A DNA stretch of 64,000 nucleotides, taken from contig RQTK01000003.1 of assembly GCA_003991915.1 (NCBI GenBank), positions 510,550 to 574,549 of the forward strand, given 5' to 3'. The notes under the pieces were generated by a model. It searched no databases, was not told the origin of the DNA, and worked only from the letters and a program-made list of their open reading frames with translations. Source of the stretch: Elysia chlorotica. Lineage: Eukaryota > Mollusca > Gastropoda > Plakobranchidae. Positions 17,876 through 32,000 of this stretch are shown one piece after another. A program made the translations under genes and the position numbers. How positions within the stretch are numbered: the stretch's first letter is position 1; the number at the start of each line of letters is the position of its first letter.

Positions 17876-18033
17876 ACGATTGCCGAAGTTATAACGAGTG
17901 GATAACTTAAATGAAACCATAATAAAAAATGGTTCAGAAAAAAAAATTTTAAATCAATGAATTATGATTTTGAAAAAAAAAACGAATAACATAGATAGAG
18001 ACATAAAAGACAATGTGAGGAATACAGATTGTT
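16971..18033 (+). repeat. direct tandem duplication, copy 2 (about 70 bp shorter)
   Basis: It repeats 15842-16970 from TTGTTTGGTTAAG through AATACAGATTGTTT. The offset is 1,129 bp at the start and 1,058 bp at the end. The net loss lies in the polypurine part (about 17,570-17,740), where the GGA-rich motifs are rearranged; the GA array also differs in length. The short sequence ATTGTTT occurs at the left edge, the junction and the right edge. Confidence 0.95.
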
Positions 18034-18540
18034 TTATTTGTTTTTGTCTTATAACTGGGACCAATAAAAAGAATTACGCAGATTTTTTCACAGCCTGAGC
18101 GTTTTTCTCCCTCGAGTGGCAGTGAATGTTAATGTTTTAATGGTTTGCTAACAATTAAAAAGAAAAATTTAACAAAATTAACATGTTCCCTCTTTATCCC
18201 AATGAAGTGAAGTAATGTAATTTCTAGAAATCAAATTTCCCTCTACATTGCTTTGATAAATTATGAAAATAATGGTTAGACACTTGCGTTGAAGACACTG
18301 ACGCGTTGACCTAGTTTACTGTTTGTAAACACATGAAGATGCAGAACAGTCACGAAACAAACATTAATCATTTAACACAACCATACCCAAGAGTGAGTTA
18401 TTTCAATGGTTTGAGTGCTTTTGAATTACCTACAGTTTTGTTTACATTTCCAGGCCTGAAAATCTTTATAATTTTAGATGATACAATTTAAAATTTAGAA
18501 GATAAATATGCATTTTGTTCTGTTTCTTATTCTCTTCTAG
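18034..18540. other. intergenic stretch upstream of PCIF1
   Basis: Unique AT-rich sequence between the duplication and the probable PCIF1 first exon. No TATA box at a convincing distance is visible. Confidence 0.5.
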
Positions 18541-18582
18541 TATTTTAAGGTACCAGTCATCAAACCTTCATCAAATCAGGCT

Positions 18583-18643
18583 AAGATGGCGGCTGTTCAA
18601 CATCGACTATCGTCGGTGGAGACAATCATTGCTTGCAATTGTT
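18583..18643 (+). promoter_or_regulatory. YY1-type motif and probable non-coding first exon of PCIF1 with a 19-codon uORF
   Basis: AAGATGGCGGC at 18583-18593 is the classic YY1 initiator-type element found just downstream of transcription starts of many TATA-less housekeeping genes. The sequence then runs to a strong donor (GTT|GTAAGTG, exon end 18643). Joined to the acceptor at 21211/21212, the ATG at 18586 opens a frame of 19 codons (MAAVQHRLSSVETIIACNC). It ends at a TGA formed exactly across the splice junction (T|GA), upstream of the main ATG at 21313. The transcription start is inferred, not seen. Confidence 0.6.
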
Positions 18644-21211
18644 GTAAGTGATTGCTAAGATTTACCGCAATGCATTCTTAAGGTGCACCAATGATTCGTT
18701 TACATATTTAAACAAAAAATATTCGCCATCGCCATTTCGTTATCAATTGATAAATTAAAAATGATGTGCAATCCTCACTCTTTTCTTTACTACTTTTTTT
18801 GCTTTCGCTTTCATTCGGTAAACAATATTTTCATTTGTGTTTGGGGGTTTGAGGGGGGGTGGGGGTGAAAGAATCTGATCTAGATCTAGATATATTCTAG
18901 ATTCTAGAAGCAAATTTGATTTGTAGATCTAATCTACGTGTTGTCTGCTTGTCCACTACTTACAAATCGAGGGTGGTACTCCTTACCCACTGCGGTCATG
19001 GCTCTGCTTACCTGGCGGTAGTGTTGGAGGCAAAGTAAATGAATAAACTAGAAATAACGACTTCTTATATTCTATTTCTAAAGTTGATCGAAGGCCAAAT
19101 ATTGACTCCAGTAAAATAATTTCTTGCACCATAGCGATAAGTAAAAAATACATTGAAACAAGACTTCATTTTTTTCAAAACTGGATTTCTATTTATTTTT
19201 GGACTCAGTTTTTATTTTATTGATCTTACTCTTAATAAATGATTATCTTAATACCATGTCTCTGACTGACATATAAAATGGCCACCACAGAAACAAAGCG
19301 GGAACCGCACTGTGTAAGGCGTATCCTAATTTAGATTCTACTTTCTAGATTTAGATTTAAATATTTGAATAAAATATTTTAATCATAAAGAATTATAAAT
19401 TCTGCTTTAGAATAATTAGTTCTAGATCTAGTCATAATCTCCTTCATATAGGGACTAATTGTAGAACTAGATAGATTGAGATATATACTGGTTAATGGTT
19501 TTAACAATGTAGGCTAGAATCTTGAGATCTAATCTAAAGTCAAATACAATAGCCAGTAACACTGAGTAAGGGCCAGATCTAGAGTACAGATGTGACCTAA
19601 CAACTCAGGAATACCTTCTCAGTGTGATTATTCCCAGCTTGGCTGACTATGTGTAATAGTAAAATATATCAAGATCATTATTCGCAAACGGGTTGCCAAT
19701 TGTAATTTATAAAGTTAAATTTATAATTATATTATTCTTATTCTCAGCCAGCATTTTGTAACCTGTTGAATATCTTTCATCATGAACTGTGATTTAAATA
19801 AGTCTAGATCTAGTACAGTGCATCTATTATTCTATAGCTGCTAATTTTACAAATAGGGACCAGTAAAGATATTATTTTAAGAGAGTGGGAGAGCTGGGGT
19901 GTCTTGGCTGTGGGTACACACTGGTGATCTTTAGACATCACACAGCTTGTCTAGCCTACAGGTACAAAGCTCATTGATTTTCGGAAGGTTTTTGTGGAAA
20001 AAAAATTTAGTCATATTTATTGGAAACACGTCAAATTAAAAAAGGTTTAAAAGCAGTAAATCGTCAAATTAAGCAAAATTATACAAGAAGCAATTAAAAG
20101 AGATCTTTTCCAGACTTTTAAAGTATGTTTAATTAAGGAAATTTTTAATTAATAAATGTCGAATTAAAGTGGAGCGCACTGTAGATCTGAGATATTCAAG
20201 TTGCATCTACTCAATGTTCAGATACAAAAATTTAGTATATAAAGTAAAGAGATTGGTATTATTTCTAAAAAGCTGCTCGTATCACACAAACACAGGCTGG
20301 GAATAACATTTTTAACTATTCACAGCCTGTTTATCCCTCAAAAAAGACATAAACACGGGTAAGAGGGTGTTTTTAAGAAGGAATAAAATTAAAAATAGAC
20401 TGGGAATTTTAATGAATTAAAAATAGACTAAGAATTTTAATGTTTAGAAATTTTAGTCAAGCCGCTTCTCAAATTTAAGCCACACCCAGGATGTCTCACA
20501 TTCTCAGGGATAAAAAATGGGCTGGAAATAAAAATTATTACGTACCTCCATTACCATTACCAGGGAGGGATATGAGGGAAGAGGCAGACTAGGGGGTCAC
20601 GATGGTTTAAAATAAAGCAGAGCTGAGCGACTCTCTCGGCGGTGACCTCCCGTCCTGTTTGCCTTTTGGGGGCTGCTAGGGTAGAACAATGGCTTCAGGC
20701 GCAAAGGTCCATGGTTTGAGCCCTGGTTGAGTCGGTTTCAGTTAAATTTCACCGGCTGAGACAGAAGTCATGGTATTCCCACCCTTTCTCACCCTTGCAC
20801 ATGAAATTGTCAAACGTCAGTCTTGGGGCCATTCCACGAAAGACTTCATTTTCAGGCTCCAATATTTTTGACAACGCATGAATTAACCTGCACTTTCCAA
20901 AAGTAGTATGATTTCAAGTAAGCCTAACTTTAATACATCATTGATTCCTAATCTCAGTATTGAAGTAAGCACACAAAATATACAACCTTTTAACACCCTA
21001 CAGTTCTTGAGGGATTAAAAAATAATTATAGAGGGACAAAAATGTGACCTAAATCCAAGATGAAACTATTGAAAATAAAATTTACTTTACATTTCATTTC
21101 AGTGATACACTTCCTCTTTACCATTTCTCTTTTTATTAATTTATTAAATTGCCACTAAATATGTACCATGTGATATTGTTTTTGGGTCACGCTTTTTTAT
21201 CTTCTTTCTAG
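18644..21211 (+). other. PCIF1 intron 1
   Basis: About 2.6 kb of AT-rich intron. It carries three copies of the palindrome CTAGATCTAG (18880, 19422, 19804) among many related TAGATCTA/CTAGATTT pieces, and a SINE remnant at 20665-20845. No coding exon is seen. Confidence 0.6.
20665..20845 (+). repeat. SINE remnant related to the copy at 9660
   Basis: Shares with 9660-9860 the head (GGGGCTGCTAGGGTAGAAC), the degenerate B-box region (GGTCCATGGTTTGAGCCC) and the block CACATGAAATTGTCAAACGTCAGTCTTGGGGC. It is diverged and lacks a clear tail. Confidence 0.6.
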
Positions 21212-21312
21212 GACAGTTTGAATTCTATTCTTTCTCAACAAAGAATTGAGTATGTTCAACCAGCATTGATATACAAAGATCTATACTGAGAACAATCTGT
21301 TGGTGACAAAGA

Positions 21313-23020
21313 ATGTCAGGCCCTCTTTCTGTGGAGCTTCGATCAACATCAAGCATGGCCTCATCAGAAGCTGATTCAGCCAACAACATTAACACACCCT
21401 CTTCTGAAAGCGGACACATCGAGGGCTTAGTTTCACTTTCAGGTGTGCCCACTACGTCAGGGACAGCAGGGACAAGCGGAATGGACAGACAGAACTCGGC
21501 TGGCTCCCACCCAGGATCCCCAATGTCTCCGCTGTCTCCAGACCCTGTACACGACCTCCCACCTGAGCTACTGCAGGCAGGCTGGAGAAAATTTTGGAGC
21601 CGAAGGGAAGGTCGACCATATTATTTCAATAAAGTAACCAATGAGTCACTGTGGGAAACACCAACACTTGCCTTGCTGGTAAGACGATATGACTAATGAT
21701 AGTACTGAGCTGAACATTTTTTTCTCTAAATCTGCTCAGAAAAAGTTTGATAATAGTAGATATACATAATAATTGAAGTCAGCATTTATTATTTATCACC
21801 AGTTCTTACAGTATTATAAAATTATTGATTTTAACACATGTATGTCGAGACCAAGTAGTTTGCTGTGATCACTTAGAACAAACTCTGCCTTTGTCTATTG
21901 GATTAAAACCAATGCTATAAATACTTAAAGTTACTTTCATTTGATTTTAAAAATTCTTATTACATCCTTGCTAGAGTCACTCAGTAACAACTCGGTGCAA
22001 ATTAACTTGCTGTGTCAGTTTCACTTGATGGAGCTTGCTTCTCTTTTTTTATGTGATGTACTCAGCCATGATTTTGTTGCTCCATTAGTATTATCATTTT
22101 ATCAATTTCCAAGGGCACCAACACAGTTGCCTTCTTCAATCTTATCTTTATCGTATAACCAACCTGATCTATTTCCAATATGAAAGGTAATCTTGCAGCA
22201 TTACTGAAACAAACAAAAAATCCAGCTAGATTAATAGATACAATCAAACCTGCCCTGTCGACCACCCGTCCATGGTGTCCACTTTTCATTGACTCCCTCA
22301 ATTTTATTATTGCCCATCGCGACTACCTTCTAGACATGATCGCAGGCACCTAATGATTCAACTAAAGTAGATAAAACCTTGCTCAACACCACCCCCTCTT
22401 TCTTATAGAAGAATACATTTTGCAGAAATAAGGCTGGACATAAAAGAGAAAGGTGGTAGGTGGCGAGGGAGAAAAGGGTGGTGGGTGGCAAGGGAGAAAA
22501 CTGAAAAGGGTGGTGGTACTGCAGACACTGACAGTGTGTCTCTTGTGTCGAGGTAAAGTTGTGAGTAAGCAAAGTAAGAGAAGGGTTGAGGTTGATGGAT
22601 TGGTCGAGCCACTGGTTATAATGAATTTCCCCTGTCTGTGTTGTCATATTGTAAATACAAACTCCAACTTTATCTGTTCTGTGAATCGGACCGCAAAGCA
22701 CAGGCAGTGTCTTTCTTCAGGGGCCTTTCTGTGTAACTGAGTGCACAGAGGATAGGGGTAATGAGGAAAGCTGTTTTGGGTTGAGATACTTTAAGTTTAA
22801 ATGATTGAGAGAAGAAAAAAATGAAAGAGGAAAAAGATGAGTTAGAGCGAATGATAATGAAAGGTAGACAGAAAGAAAAAGACTAAGCAGGTTCGATCGT
22901 TATGAAAAAATATTTTTATGGTTGATCATTTCTGTTGCAGCCATTAATTGTCTAATCTAGAATTTGTTTTTCTTAGGCTGGCAGTTTACTTATTGTTATT
23001 ATAATAACTATTATTACTAT

Positions 23021-23070
<50 letters not shown>

Positions 23071-26000
23071 GTGCTAGTAGTTGTGGTGGTATTGAACAAT
23101 AATGTGTACAATTTTTTTGGGGGAAAACTATACGTGTAATAATCTCAAATTTAAATTACATTTTCCAGCACGATCCCATGACAGATCCTCTAGGTATAAA
23201 CACAGACGACACAAATTCAGCACCAGTTCCCGGCTCACAGGACAAGAGGCTAAGCAGGCCAAGCACTGAGATCAACCCTTTGGCATCAATCATGAAAAGA
23301 AGAGCCAGCAACGAGCTGTGTGTTGGAAGTCCATTAAAAAAGGCTCAGCTTAATTACAAGTAGGGTATCATTTGATACTTCTGATTTTTTAACAATATTA
23401 TAAATGCATCTTTTCATAACTTTCATACAACAGCATTTCAGTTATTCTGTTGACGGAAATCTTGTTTGAAATACAGATACTGAGATAGGGTAGCTTTTTA
23501 TTACAGCTTTGAGTAGAGGTAATACTGCCATGAAAAATTGGTACATGTTTTTGGTATAAATGATTGGTATTATATGCAATATATGTCTGATTATGCTTTT
23601 TGTTATTTCACTGATAGAGACTGGAGAAGCTAAGCAATTAAGAACTATATTTCTCAAGCTCTTTTCAGAAAAAAGTACACCATTGCTCTGTGAGTGCTGG
23701 TAATCTTACAATCTAAAAAACTTTATAGTCTAGTCAGTCTAAGAATCAATCTGAAATGATTGATTTGATTAGTTTTTTAGTTTAATCCTCTTGATTCCTT
23801 GTGGAACATAGGGCCGCAACAACTCTCCTCCATGGGACTTTATTCTGGCTGCTCCTCTTCAGGAAATGATAGGTTGATCCTTTCTTTAAAAAATTGTAAA
23901 TTTATTTGATTAGTCCCCGTTCTAATAAGTTTGAATGTCAAGAGCTAAACTCATTTGATTTTGACTTAGTAAAACTGACTGGCTTTTCAGACATCTGGTA
24001 TTAAAATATCTTCATTCAGATGCATTGAAATCAATTTGTAGGTTTTGGGGGTTTTACTTCGGGAAGATTCTGTTACAGTGATGAGTGAAAAGATTATTTT
24101 TCTCTTTCTTTTCCAGACCATTTTGGAACTTTGATATTCCTACCAATGCAGTCATCAAAGAGCGAGCCCCTTTGCATTTACCCCCTCCTCACCCAGAGAT
24201 TGAGTCATTTAGAAGTGCATTGGTATTGAAACTGCGACAGATATATGAAGAGCTCTGTCATCAAAGAGAAAGTAAGAGTTTTTTTTAATCCAGAACAAAA
24301 TTAAATATAATTGGCTGGAATATGGTATTAAAACTAACAGGAAAATTGATTATCAGGACAATAATTTAGGTAGGCAGTCCTCCAAATTGATATTTATATG
24401 TTACATGAATTTACAGTTTATGAAACCAGTGCAACTGAAAGGGAGCACACGGCGACAAACTACCCAACTTTTAGTTCACCTGTGCGAACAGCAAACGCCC
24501 ATTAACAACACCCGCTGGGTCATGTATCGGTCAAACCAGGCCCTGCTGGCCACAAATTAAGCTGCACTCGCAGCTATGCCAGAATTGATTTGAGCAGAAT
24601 TTAGCCCATTATAAACTGCAATATCCTACTTAAAGTCTAAATAATTTTTTAATTAAAATGTGTGGATCTAATAGACAAAGTTTCAAATTTTAATGTCATG
24701 TAAATTTTGTGTTGGTAACATCATATACACGGAAGAAATACACTATAGAAAAGGGGTTATTTCAGGATAAACGAAATGGAAAAAAGAGGTACTTATTAAA
24801 AAACAAATATTCTAAGGAAGATCAATACAAATGTTTGTTACCACATATTAGCTAGAAATTCCCAAGTATTTAGAGGTGAAAACAAAAAAAAATGGTGGCG
24901 TCATTAATGAGCTGTAGGTAATTAAAAAGAAGTATCCCATTTTAAACTAAAAAATCACGTGGGTCTTTTAAAACCTTTCTAACTGCCTTGGTTTTTAACG
25001 GATTTTGCGTAAAAAAAGGAACTGAATGAAGAAAGAGATTTGATGAACACATTAAGATAATTTTATTCAATGTGCGCCGATTAGACCATGTCTAAACTTC
25101 AGTTTGAAGTAGAGTCTATTTTTGCGATTTCAACTGCTCATAGTTATCTGCCCCTGCTTGGGCAGTGAGCAGGTTAATCGCCATCTGGCAGCCTTATTAG
25201 TCGTTATCATAGTCCCATGGGGATGCACGGGGCTGCCCGGGGCAGATCAAAGAAAAGCCTAAAGATCCAGAAATCGGGGTATATTTGTCGCCGTGAGCAT
25301 TAGTTTAAATATTGTGTCTTTGTTCATTCAGTTAACTTAAGCTAGAGTTTTGGAATGTTATATCTTTTTCCAACCATTCCTTGCTGAGTTTTCTTTGTTG
25401 TTTGAACTAATAGTAATCCTTTATTATGTGTGTGTCTAAGCTTTTTTATGTTAAGGATATCTATTTCTCTAAAAACAGATAAATTCAGCTGGCATTTTTG
25501 TCGCCTGATAGGATTCCTTGGGGAAACCTAGGAGATGCCAAACATGGAAAGAGAGAGAGAGTGCATGAGTTGCAGAGCCACATTATTCACAGCTCTTAGT
25601 CAGAGATGGCACTAAAATTCTGCTTCTTGGGCCAGTGTTATTGTTGTCAGAAAAATCACTTTGGTGTTTTCATTTGTATACTTTTATTTCAAATCAGATA
25701 TCGAGGCTCCCATTGATTCATTCAACCGGTGGCTGCTGGAACGTAAAGTGGTGGATAAGGGCAAAGATCCATTGCTACCCTCTGAATGCTCGTCTGAGCT
25801 ATCACAGTCTCTTGTACATGAAATCATGAACGACATCCCCGTAAAGCTGGTCAAACCAAAATTCTCAGCTGATGCAAGAAAACAATTGTTCAGATATGCA
25901 GAAGCAGCAAAGAAAATGATAGAATCAAGGTGATCACGTGAAATCAACTTTAAAGCAAATGATCAATGATTTTATAAACTTGAACCCATCTGTAAATGAG

Positions 26001-29000
26001 AATCACATTTTTATTTTTTTATTTTATAATCAAATCTCTTGTTAAATTTTTCCTCATAAGCTGCTGTCCAATAATTCTCCAAGAATTGCTTTGGGTAGTC
26101 TATAACACTACTATAAGAGAATTTAATAAAACATGCATGGTTACAGGGTTAAAATCATTCACTTACTGTCAACTCCATAATATATTGACACCATTAAATA
26201 ACAACTAACTCGTTTGTTTCATTAAAAACCATTTTTATGTCAAAAGTAGTTTATACTATAGCACAAAATGGAATCAGCATTAATGAAGGAATTCTTTTCA
26301 TATCAAAACATGTCATTTTGTATCATTTTATGATTAATACTTAATATTAATACAAAAAATATGTATGAAAGTTGCTTTCAGTTTTTATTGTATGAATAAA
26401 CAAAACACTTGGAAATATTTGTCTTTCTGTTGATGTTAAATCAAAGTGAAGAAAAAAACGGTTTAGTTATATTATGCTTATTGTTTCATATGAATGTTGG
26501 GGTAATTTTTTTTTAAACAGGAAAGCATCACCTGAAGGCCGCAAGGTTGTGAAATGGAATGTGGAAGATACCTTCAAATGGTTGCGGAAAAGACATAATG
26601 CTTCATATGATGACTATTTGGTAGGATTTTATTCTACTTCTGTAGTCACTCCATTTCATTTTCATCAATATTATTTCATTTTTAAATTTAATTGGAAGGA
26701 TTGAAAAGATAGCTTACAAAAAAGCACTGACCAGAAGCGATATAATCTAACTCACTTGACAAATTTTTCATATAAATAAAAAGATGTTTTTTTGTTTTTT
26801 TTTAGTCATTGAGGCATAAATCCATTACTGTTGAGTTCAATTTACAAATTATAGATTTATTAGACTCCCTTTAGTTTATCTTTGGCTCTCAATGACCACA
26901 GGATTTGTAAAAGGAAAGGTTCTTTTCTTATACCTGTACCTCATGGCATCCAAGGTTTTTTTTCATTGATTAAATCTTTCTATTAAAAAACAATAACAAT
27001 GGTTTTACAACTTGTGCTCCCATGAAACTTATTTAATTTGCAATTCACCCTTAATGGTCTTTTATTTAATTAGTTTAACTAAATTCACTATCTACAATAC
27101 CCCAAACCTCTTTGGACTTGGAGACATGTGATCATCCCTAGTTATAACCATCAAGATAAACCATTTCAATTTTTTTGTTTATATCTTTGTAAAGAGCAGT
27201 GGTATTTTGTGTAGGATACAACATATTCAGTTTCTTTTTAGGTTTTAAGGAGTCTCACACCACATGTGCATGTTTCCTAAATTTCATTAATATGATGTTC
27301 CAAAAATTACTCCAAGTGGCAGATGATATTACTCTGAGACCAAATTTAGGTTGGTAGGTCTGGAATATTTATCAGTTTTCGCCTTCAGATGTCTTAGTCT
27401 TTCAGACCGTTGACACAATTAACTGTCTAGCAAGAGGATGCCCTTGGTCTTTCAAAATACCCGACATTTTCTTAAAACACAATGTGTCAAGTAGTTGTAA
27501 AACGCTGTCAGCACTCTCGTCTGAAACTTTTGAGATCCCGTTCAGAGCACCGTTAATTTTTGCTTTGTTGGAAACTTCAGCATTCCCACCTCAAGTCGTA
27601 AGGCAAAAAGAAATAATACTGAGCATTGTCGCTTTGCAGAACATGTAGATCATAGCTCTATAGATATCAAATCGATTTAGACTTCTTATAAAATATAATT
27701 TTTGGTTAATTTTACTTGATACATTCGATGCATGGGGATGTCAGTCTAGACTTTCGTTGATTGTTACCCCTAAGTATTTATATTTTGACACTTTTTCAAC
27801 CTTCAATCTTAACACTACGTGGTTACTGTTTTCCTGAAATCTACGGCCAGCTCTTTTGTTTTGTTTACTTTAACTAGAAGGTGGTGTATTGCACCATGCT
27901 TGGAATCTTTCAACGAGACCGTAATCATTTCTTAGGTCTTTTTCTTAGTCAATTAGAGCTTATATTGTTGTATCGTCTGCGTATTTAATTATTATTGGGA
28001 TGTTTTCATGCAGACTCCTGCAGTCATTTGTGTATATGGTGAACAGGATCGGGGAGCGTACTGATCTTTGTGGGCCCCTGTGTTTGTTTTGATGGTGTTT
28101 GAGATTCGGGCATAGATGACTAGTAATAGTTTAGTTTCAGCTTCTTGATTCCCTGTGGAACATAGACATAGGGCCGCAGAAAATCCCCACCACCAAACTC
28201 GGCTCTGGCTAGTCCTTTTCAGCTTGGCCCATGTACTACCAGAAGCTTTTATCTTTTTTTTTCGCCCCATGCTCAACCCACAACCTGGAGGGCCAGTGAG
28301 TGCTCTTTGTTTGGTCTCTGCCTTTCAATCTGTCTGGGTTGGGTGATCCTACCTAAAGAGAATCTTCAGCCAGCATAGCTCTAGAGATCATAGAAACGTG
28401 CAATCCTCCCAACCAGCGGCAAGGTGTCACTCTTTGGGAAGTGACTAGTAATATCTTCACAAAAATTTGTTCTAAACATTTCATTAAAATAGATGTTAAA
28501 GCAACTGGTCTTTGATCATTCGTAGGGACAGGCACAATTTTTTATGTTTTCTAATTGCCAGCTATATCTTTGTCCAATAGGGATTTATTGAAAATGTTTG
28601 CAAAAATTGGTGCCATTTGTTTGGAGCCTGTTTTCAATGTATTTGAACTAATATTAGTATTATTACCTGGCCCGCATGCTTTTTTAAAGATGAGACGATC
28701 CGCTCAACATCACATTCTTCTATAGAAGAAGTGGGTTGTCATTATCATTAGAAATTTGCTATGTGAGGAACAGAGTACGATCACTTAAATCATGACAGTC
28801 AATCAATACATAAAATATATCGAGTTAGTTGATATAGTATTTTCCGTCTGGTATCTGAATAGGAATTTGTTTATTTTGATACCCTTCAATGTATTTTAAC
28901 CCTTTCCATACTTCCTTAACATCATTGGTTGTAAGTTTTTTCTCTAGTTTTCCTTTACACTGATTACCGTATTCTTAAATCCGTTTAAATGTTTTTCTTA

Positions 29001-32000
29001 CTTTCTGAAGTGCCATTCTCACTACTTTCCTTTTTGTTTTCTATAAACTGCAATTTTGTTTCTTTTGTTCATATAATAATCAGCTTTAATTTCATTATAT
29101 CATTTTTTTATGTGTTTTAACTGTCCTTTCCAAATTTCAGGAAAGACTAACACATCTCAAGCGTCAGTGTGAACCACATTTATATGATGCAGCAGAAGAT
29201 TCAGTAAAAGGCATTGTCAGCAAAGTGTACAAGATATCTGCAGAAAATGCTCAAAAGATTCAAGAGAAGACATGGGAGCTTTTTAAAGAGCAAAACATTG
29301 CAGGCATGTCATAATAAAACTAGGTTATCTCTTCTTCACTAAAAAATGTGTCTTTGAGGTATTCATACCTGGTAAGCTGCACACTCTGCTGATTGCTTAG
29401 TGGAGCAGAGAGTGAAATGTGTAGATTATAGGGATTAGACATTGTCAGAATACTGAAGTTAATTTGGCCAGCAAAAGTATTAGCACTTATTTTTGCATGC
29501 AGACAAAATTTTCCTTACAAAAGTGTACTATTCTTGTGTATATTTTATGTGTGTGAAAATTCAAAATGTGTCAAACAGCAGATAGATTATACGGAGGGAT
29601 TCTTTATAGGCATTGATAATTATACATAGCGATTCTATAGAGGCATTTCTCAGTTTTGGTTTCAAAGTAATCACAGGACAGAGAACAAATAGTGAAATTT
29701 ATCAATTCTCAAAACAAACAAAAAGAGGAAAAATTGTGTTAAGGAGCAAAGTTACTTTCTTAGGTTCAGCTTCAGATGCCATATAATAATGTCAAATCAA
29801 TAGCCATTCCATCCAAACACACACAGTAAAAATAGCCAAGTGCTGTCATGAAGAACTGTTTCTCATGTGCAGTTTGAACATTTCCTTAAATACTCAACAC
29901 TGAGTTTTCACATAGCATTTTACATCATTTGGGTTTAACAATTTATTAGTAATTAGTGATTGAAAAAAAATTGTTGTTTTATACGTAAATCATTTTTTTC
30001 CTTCTGTTATCACTTGCACAGAGGGCAGTCCTCTTGCTGAGCCTACGCATCCTCGCCTCACGTACTGTTATGCAGTCCAGCTGAGTATACCGTCTCCAAG
30101 ATTGCCAGTCATTGAAAGGGTTTTGGAAAATGAAGTGGCTCAACTACGCTACAAAACAGACACAATGAAGATGAATCAAGAACATTTTTGGAAGATGGTC
30201 AGTGGCAGTGGCATTTCTGTTTTTCCTTTTCTTTAATTTTACTTTAATTTCCATTATAAGAATTTGCCATCTATTAATCATAGATAAGTGTCATTTATGT
30301 TAGTGAGGTCCTTTCCAAAACTCATCTTATAACCCAATCTGTTTAAGAAACTATTTTTATATCACTTTGGGGGGAGGGGTCATAGGTAGAAGTACTATTG
30401 TAGTCGTCCAGTATTGAAAGGAGATTATAATGTTATTACTGCAAACAAGTTAAAATTTTGGTGGTGTTACCCATATTTAAAGAGCAATAATTGAAGGTTA
30501 TTATTGCAAAGATATAAACATATTACTTTAGAGGAAAATAAAAAGACTATTATTTTCAAATGTTGGGCTAAAATATCATCACATCAATTATAAATAAAGA
30601 ATTTAATTTAATTCAGTGAAAATTATGTCGATTTTACAATGTATTTCAAGCCTCCTCATAATCCTTCAAGATAGCTAAGGATAAATTATTTTAAATAATG
30701 CCTGTGTTTGGCAGAACCTGTTATGTGATCAGTTTTTGTTACTTTTAAATTATTCCTCATTTAGAGAAACCTTTCCTGTCCAAGACTTATGCGTTGATAA
30801 GTTTATACCAATTCCATTTCAGATGCCTAAAATACATGGCTTTCTAACATAATTTCAGGAGCAGTTATATGGTCTGAACTGTCGAGATGATCCAAGGTTC
30901 GACAATTTCCTAGCTCGAGTTTGGTGCTTACTAAAAAGATATCAGGTTAGTATAAATATAGTTAATGAGAATCAAACCTGCCAACTACCTGCTTTTCGTG
31001 GGAAAATTTGTGCTCACTCGTCGCGATTCCCGTTTCCCACTCATACAGCTTTTTAATTAAAACACAATTTTTTCTGGAAAAAAAAAAAATTCGATTTTGG
31101 CTTCAAAATTGGCTGTAGCACCCCACCCCCCCTCTGCAAATCGACTCTTTTTTAATTTAGTCCGATTATATTACTAATTTCGACTATTCTACGGGTAATC
31201 GACCAGGGTCTTATCCAAATACGAACAGCCAGGCCTGTGTTTTGTACTGATATAAACGGTATCTCATGTATCGATTTTCATCGTTGAACTGTTATCTGGA
31301 TTTTTCCAAATGTTCCGAATATTTTCAATTTTGTGTTAGTGTGCTTTGTTGTTGAATTTTTTATTATTTTTTCATTTCATCCCCTATACGTTTAACTGAG
31401 GTCTTTTCATAATACTTTTGATTTTACGATTTTTACTTCTGGAATATCCGCCAACATCAACACGCCCACAGCTGCGTTTGTTGCGGATGCTAATCCCGCC
31501 ACTAGGTCTAAACTTGTGCATATTTTTGCTCCTGATTTGTACTTTAAAAAATATGGATTTATGCAGCGAAGATAAATTACAACTCAAATTTGTGGAAAAT
31601 TGTTGTATGAGAGACAATATACAAAAGGAAACATACCACTATCTCAGATTAAAAAAAAAAAAGAAGTATCAACCACCTTACTACGAGGTTAGTATAAGAA
31701 ACCCTTTTAAGCAATACTTTTTTAAAATTAGACCTGCCTTTAAATCCATTTTTTTTCTCGCCTTCAAGTTCAATATGTATGAACATGTGTCTTTTTGCTG
31801 TTTTTGTTTTCTTTTGATTTGTTTTTTTTTTTTAGTTTCAAATTACAATACAATTACAAACCTTCAATTGAATGTATTCATTTTTGGTATTGTAGCCTCT
31901 TATCTGTGTGACTAGTGTACCAATCCACTACGCCTGATAATCAAACTCTCTTCTAAATCTAAATTTGAGAACTGCTATCTCTAGCTCTCAACTAGCTCCA

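Noticed and set aside
31418..31915. 165-codon frame in a PCIF1 intron
   Set aside because: Hydrophobic, T-rich, crosses an A run, shows no domain and no splice context.
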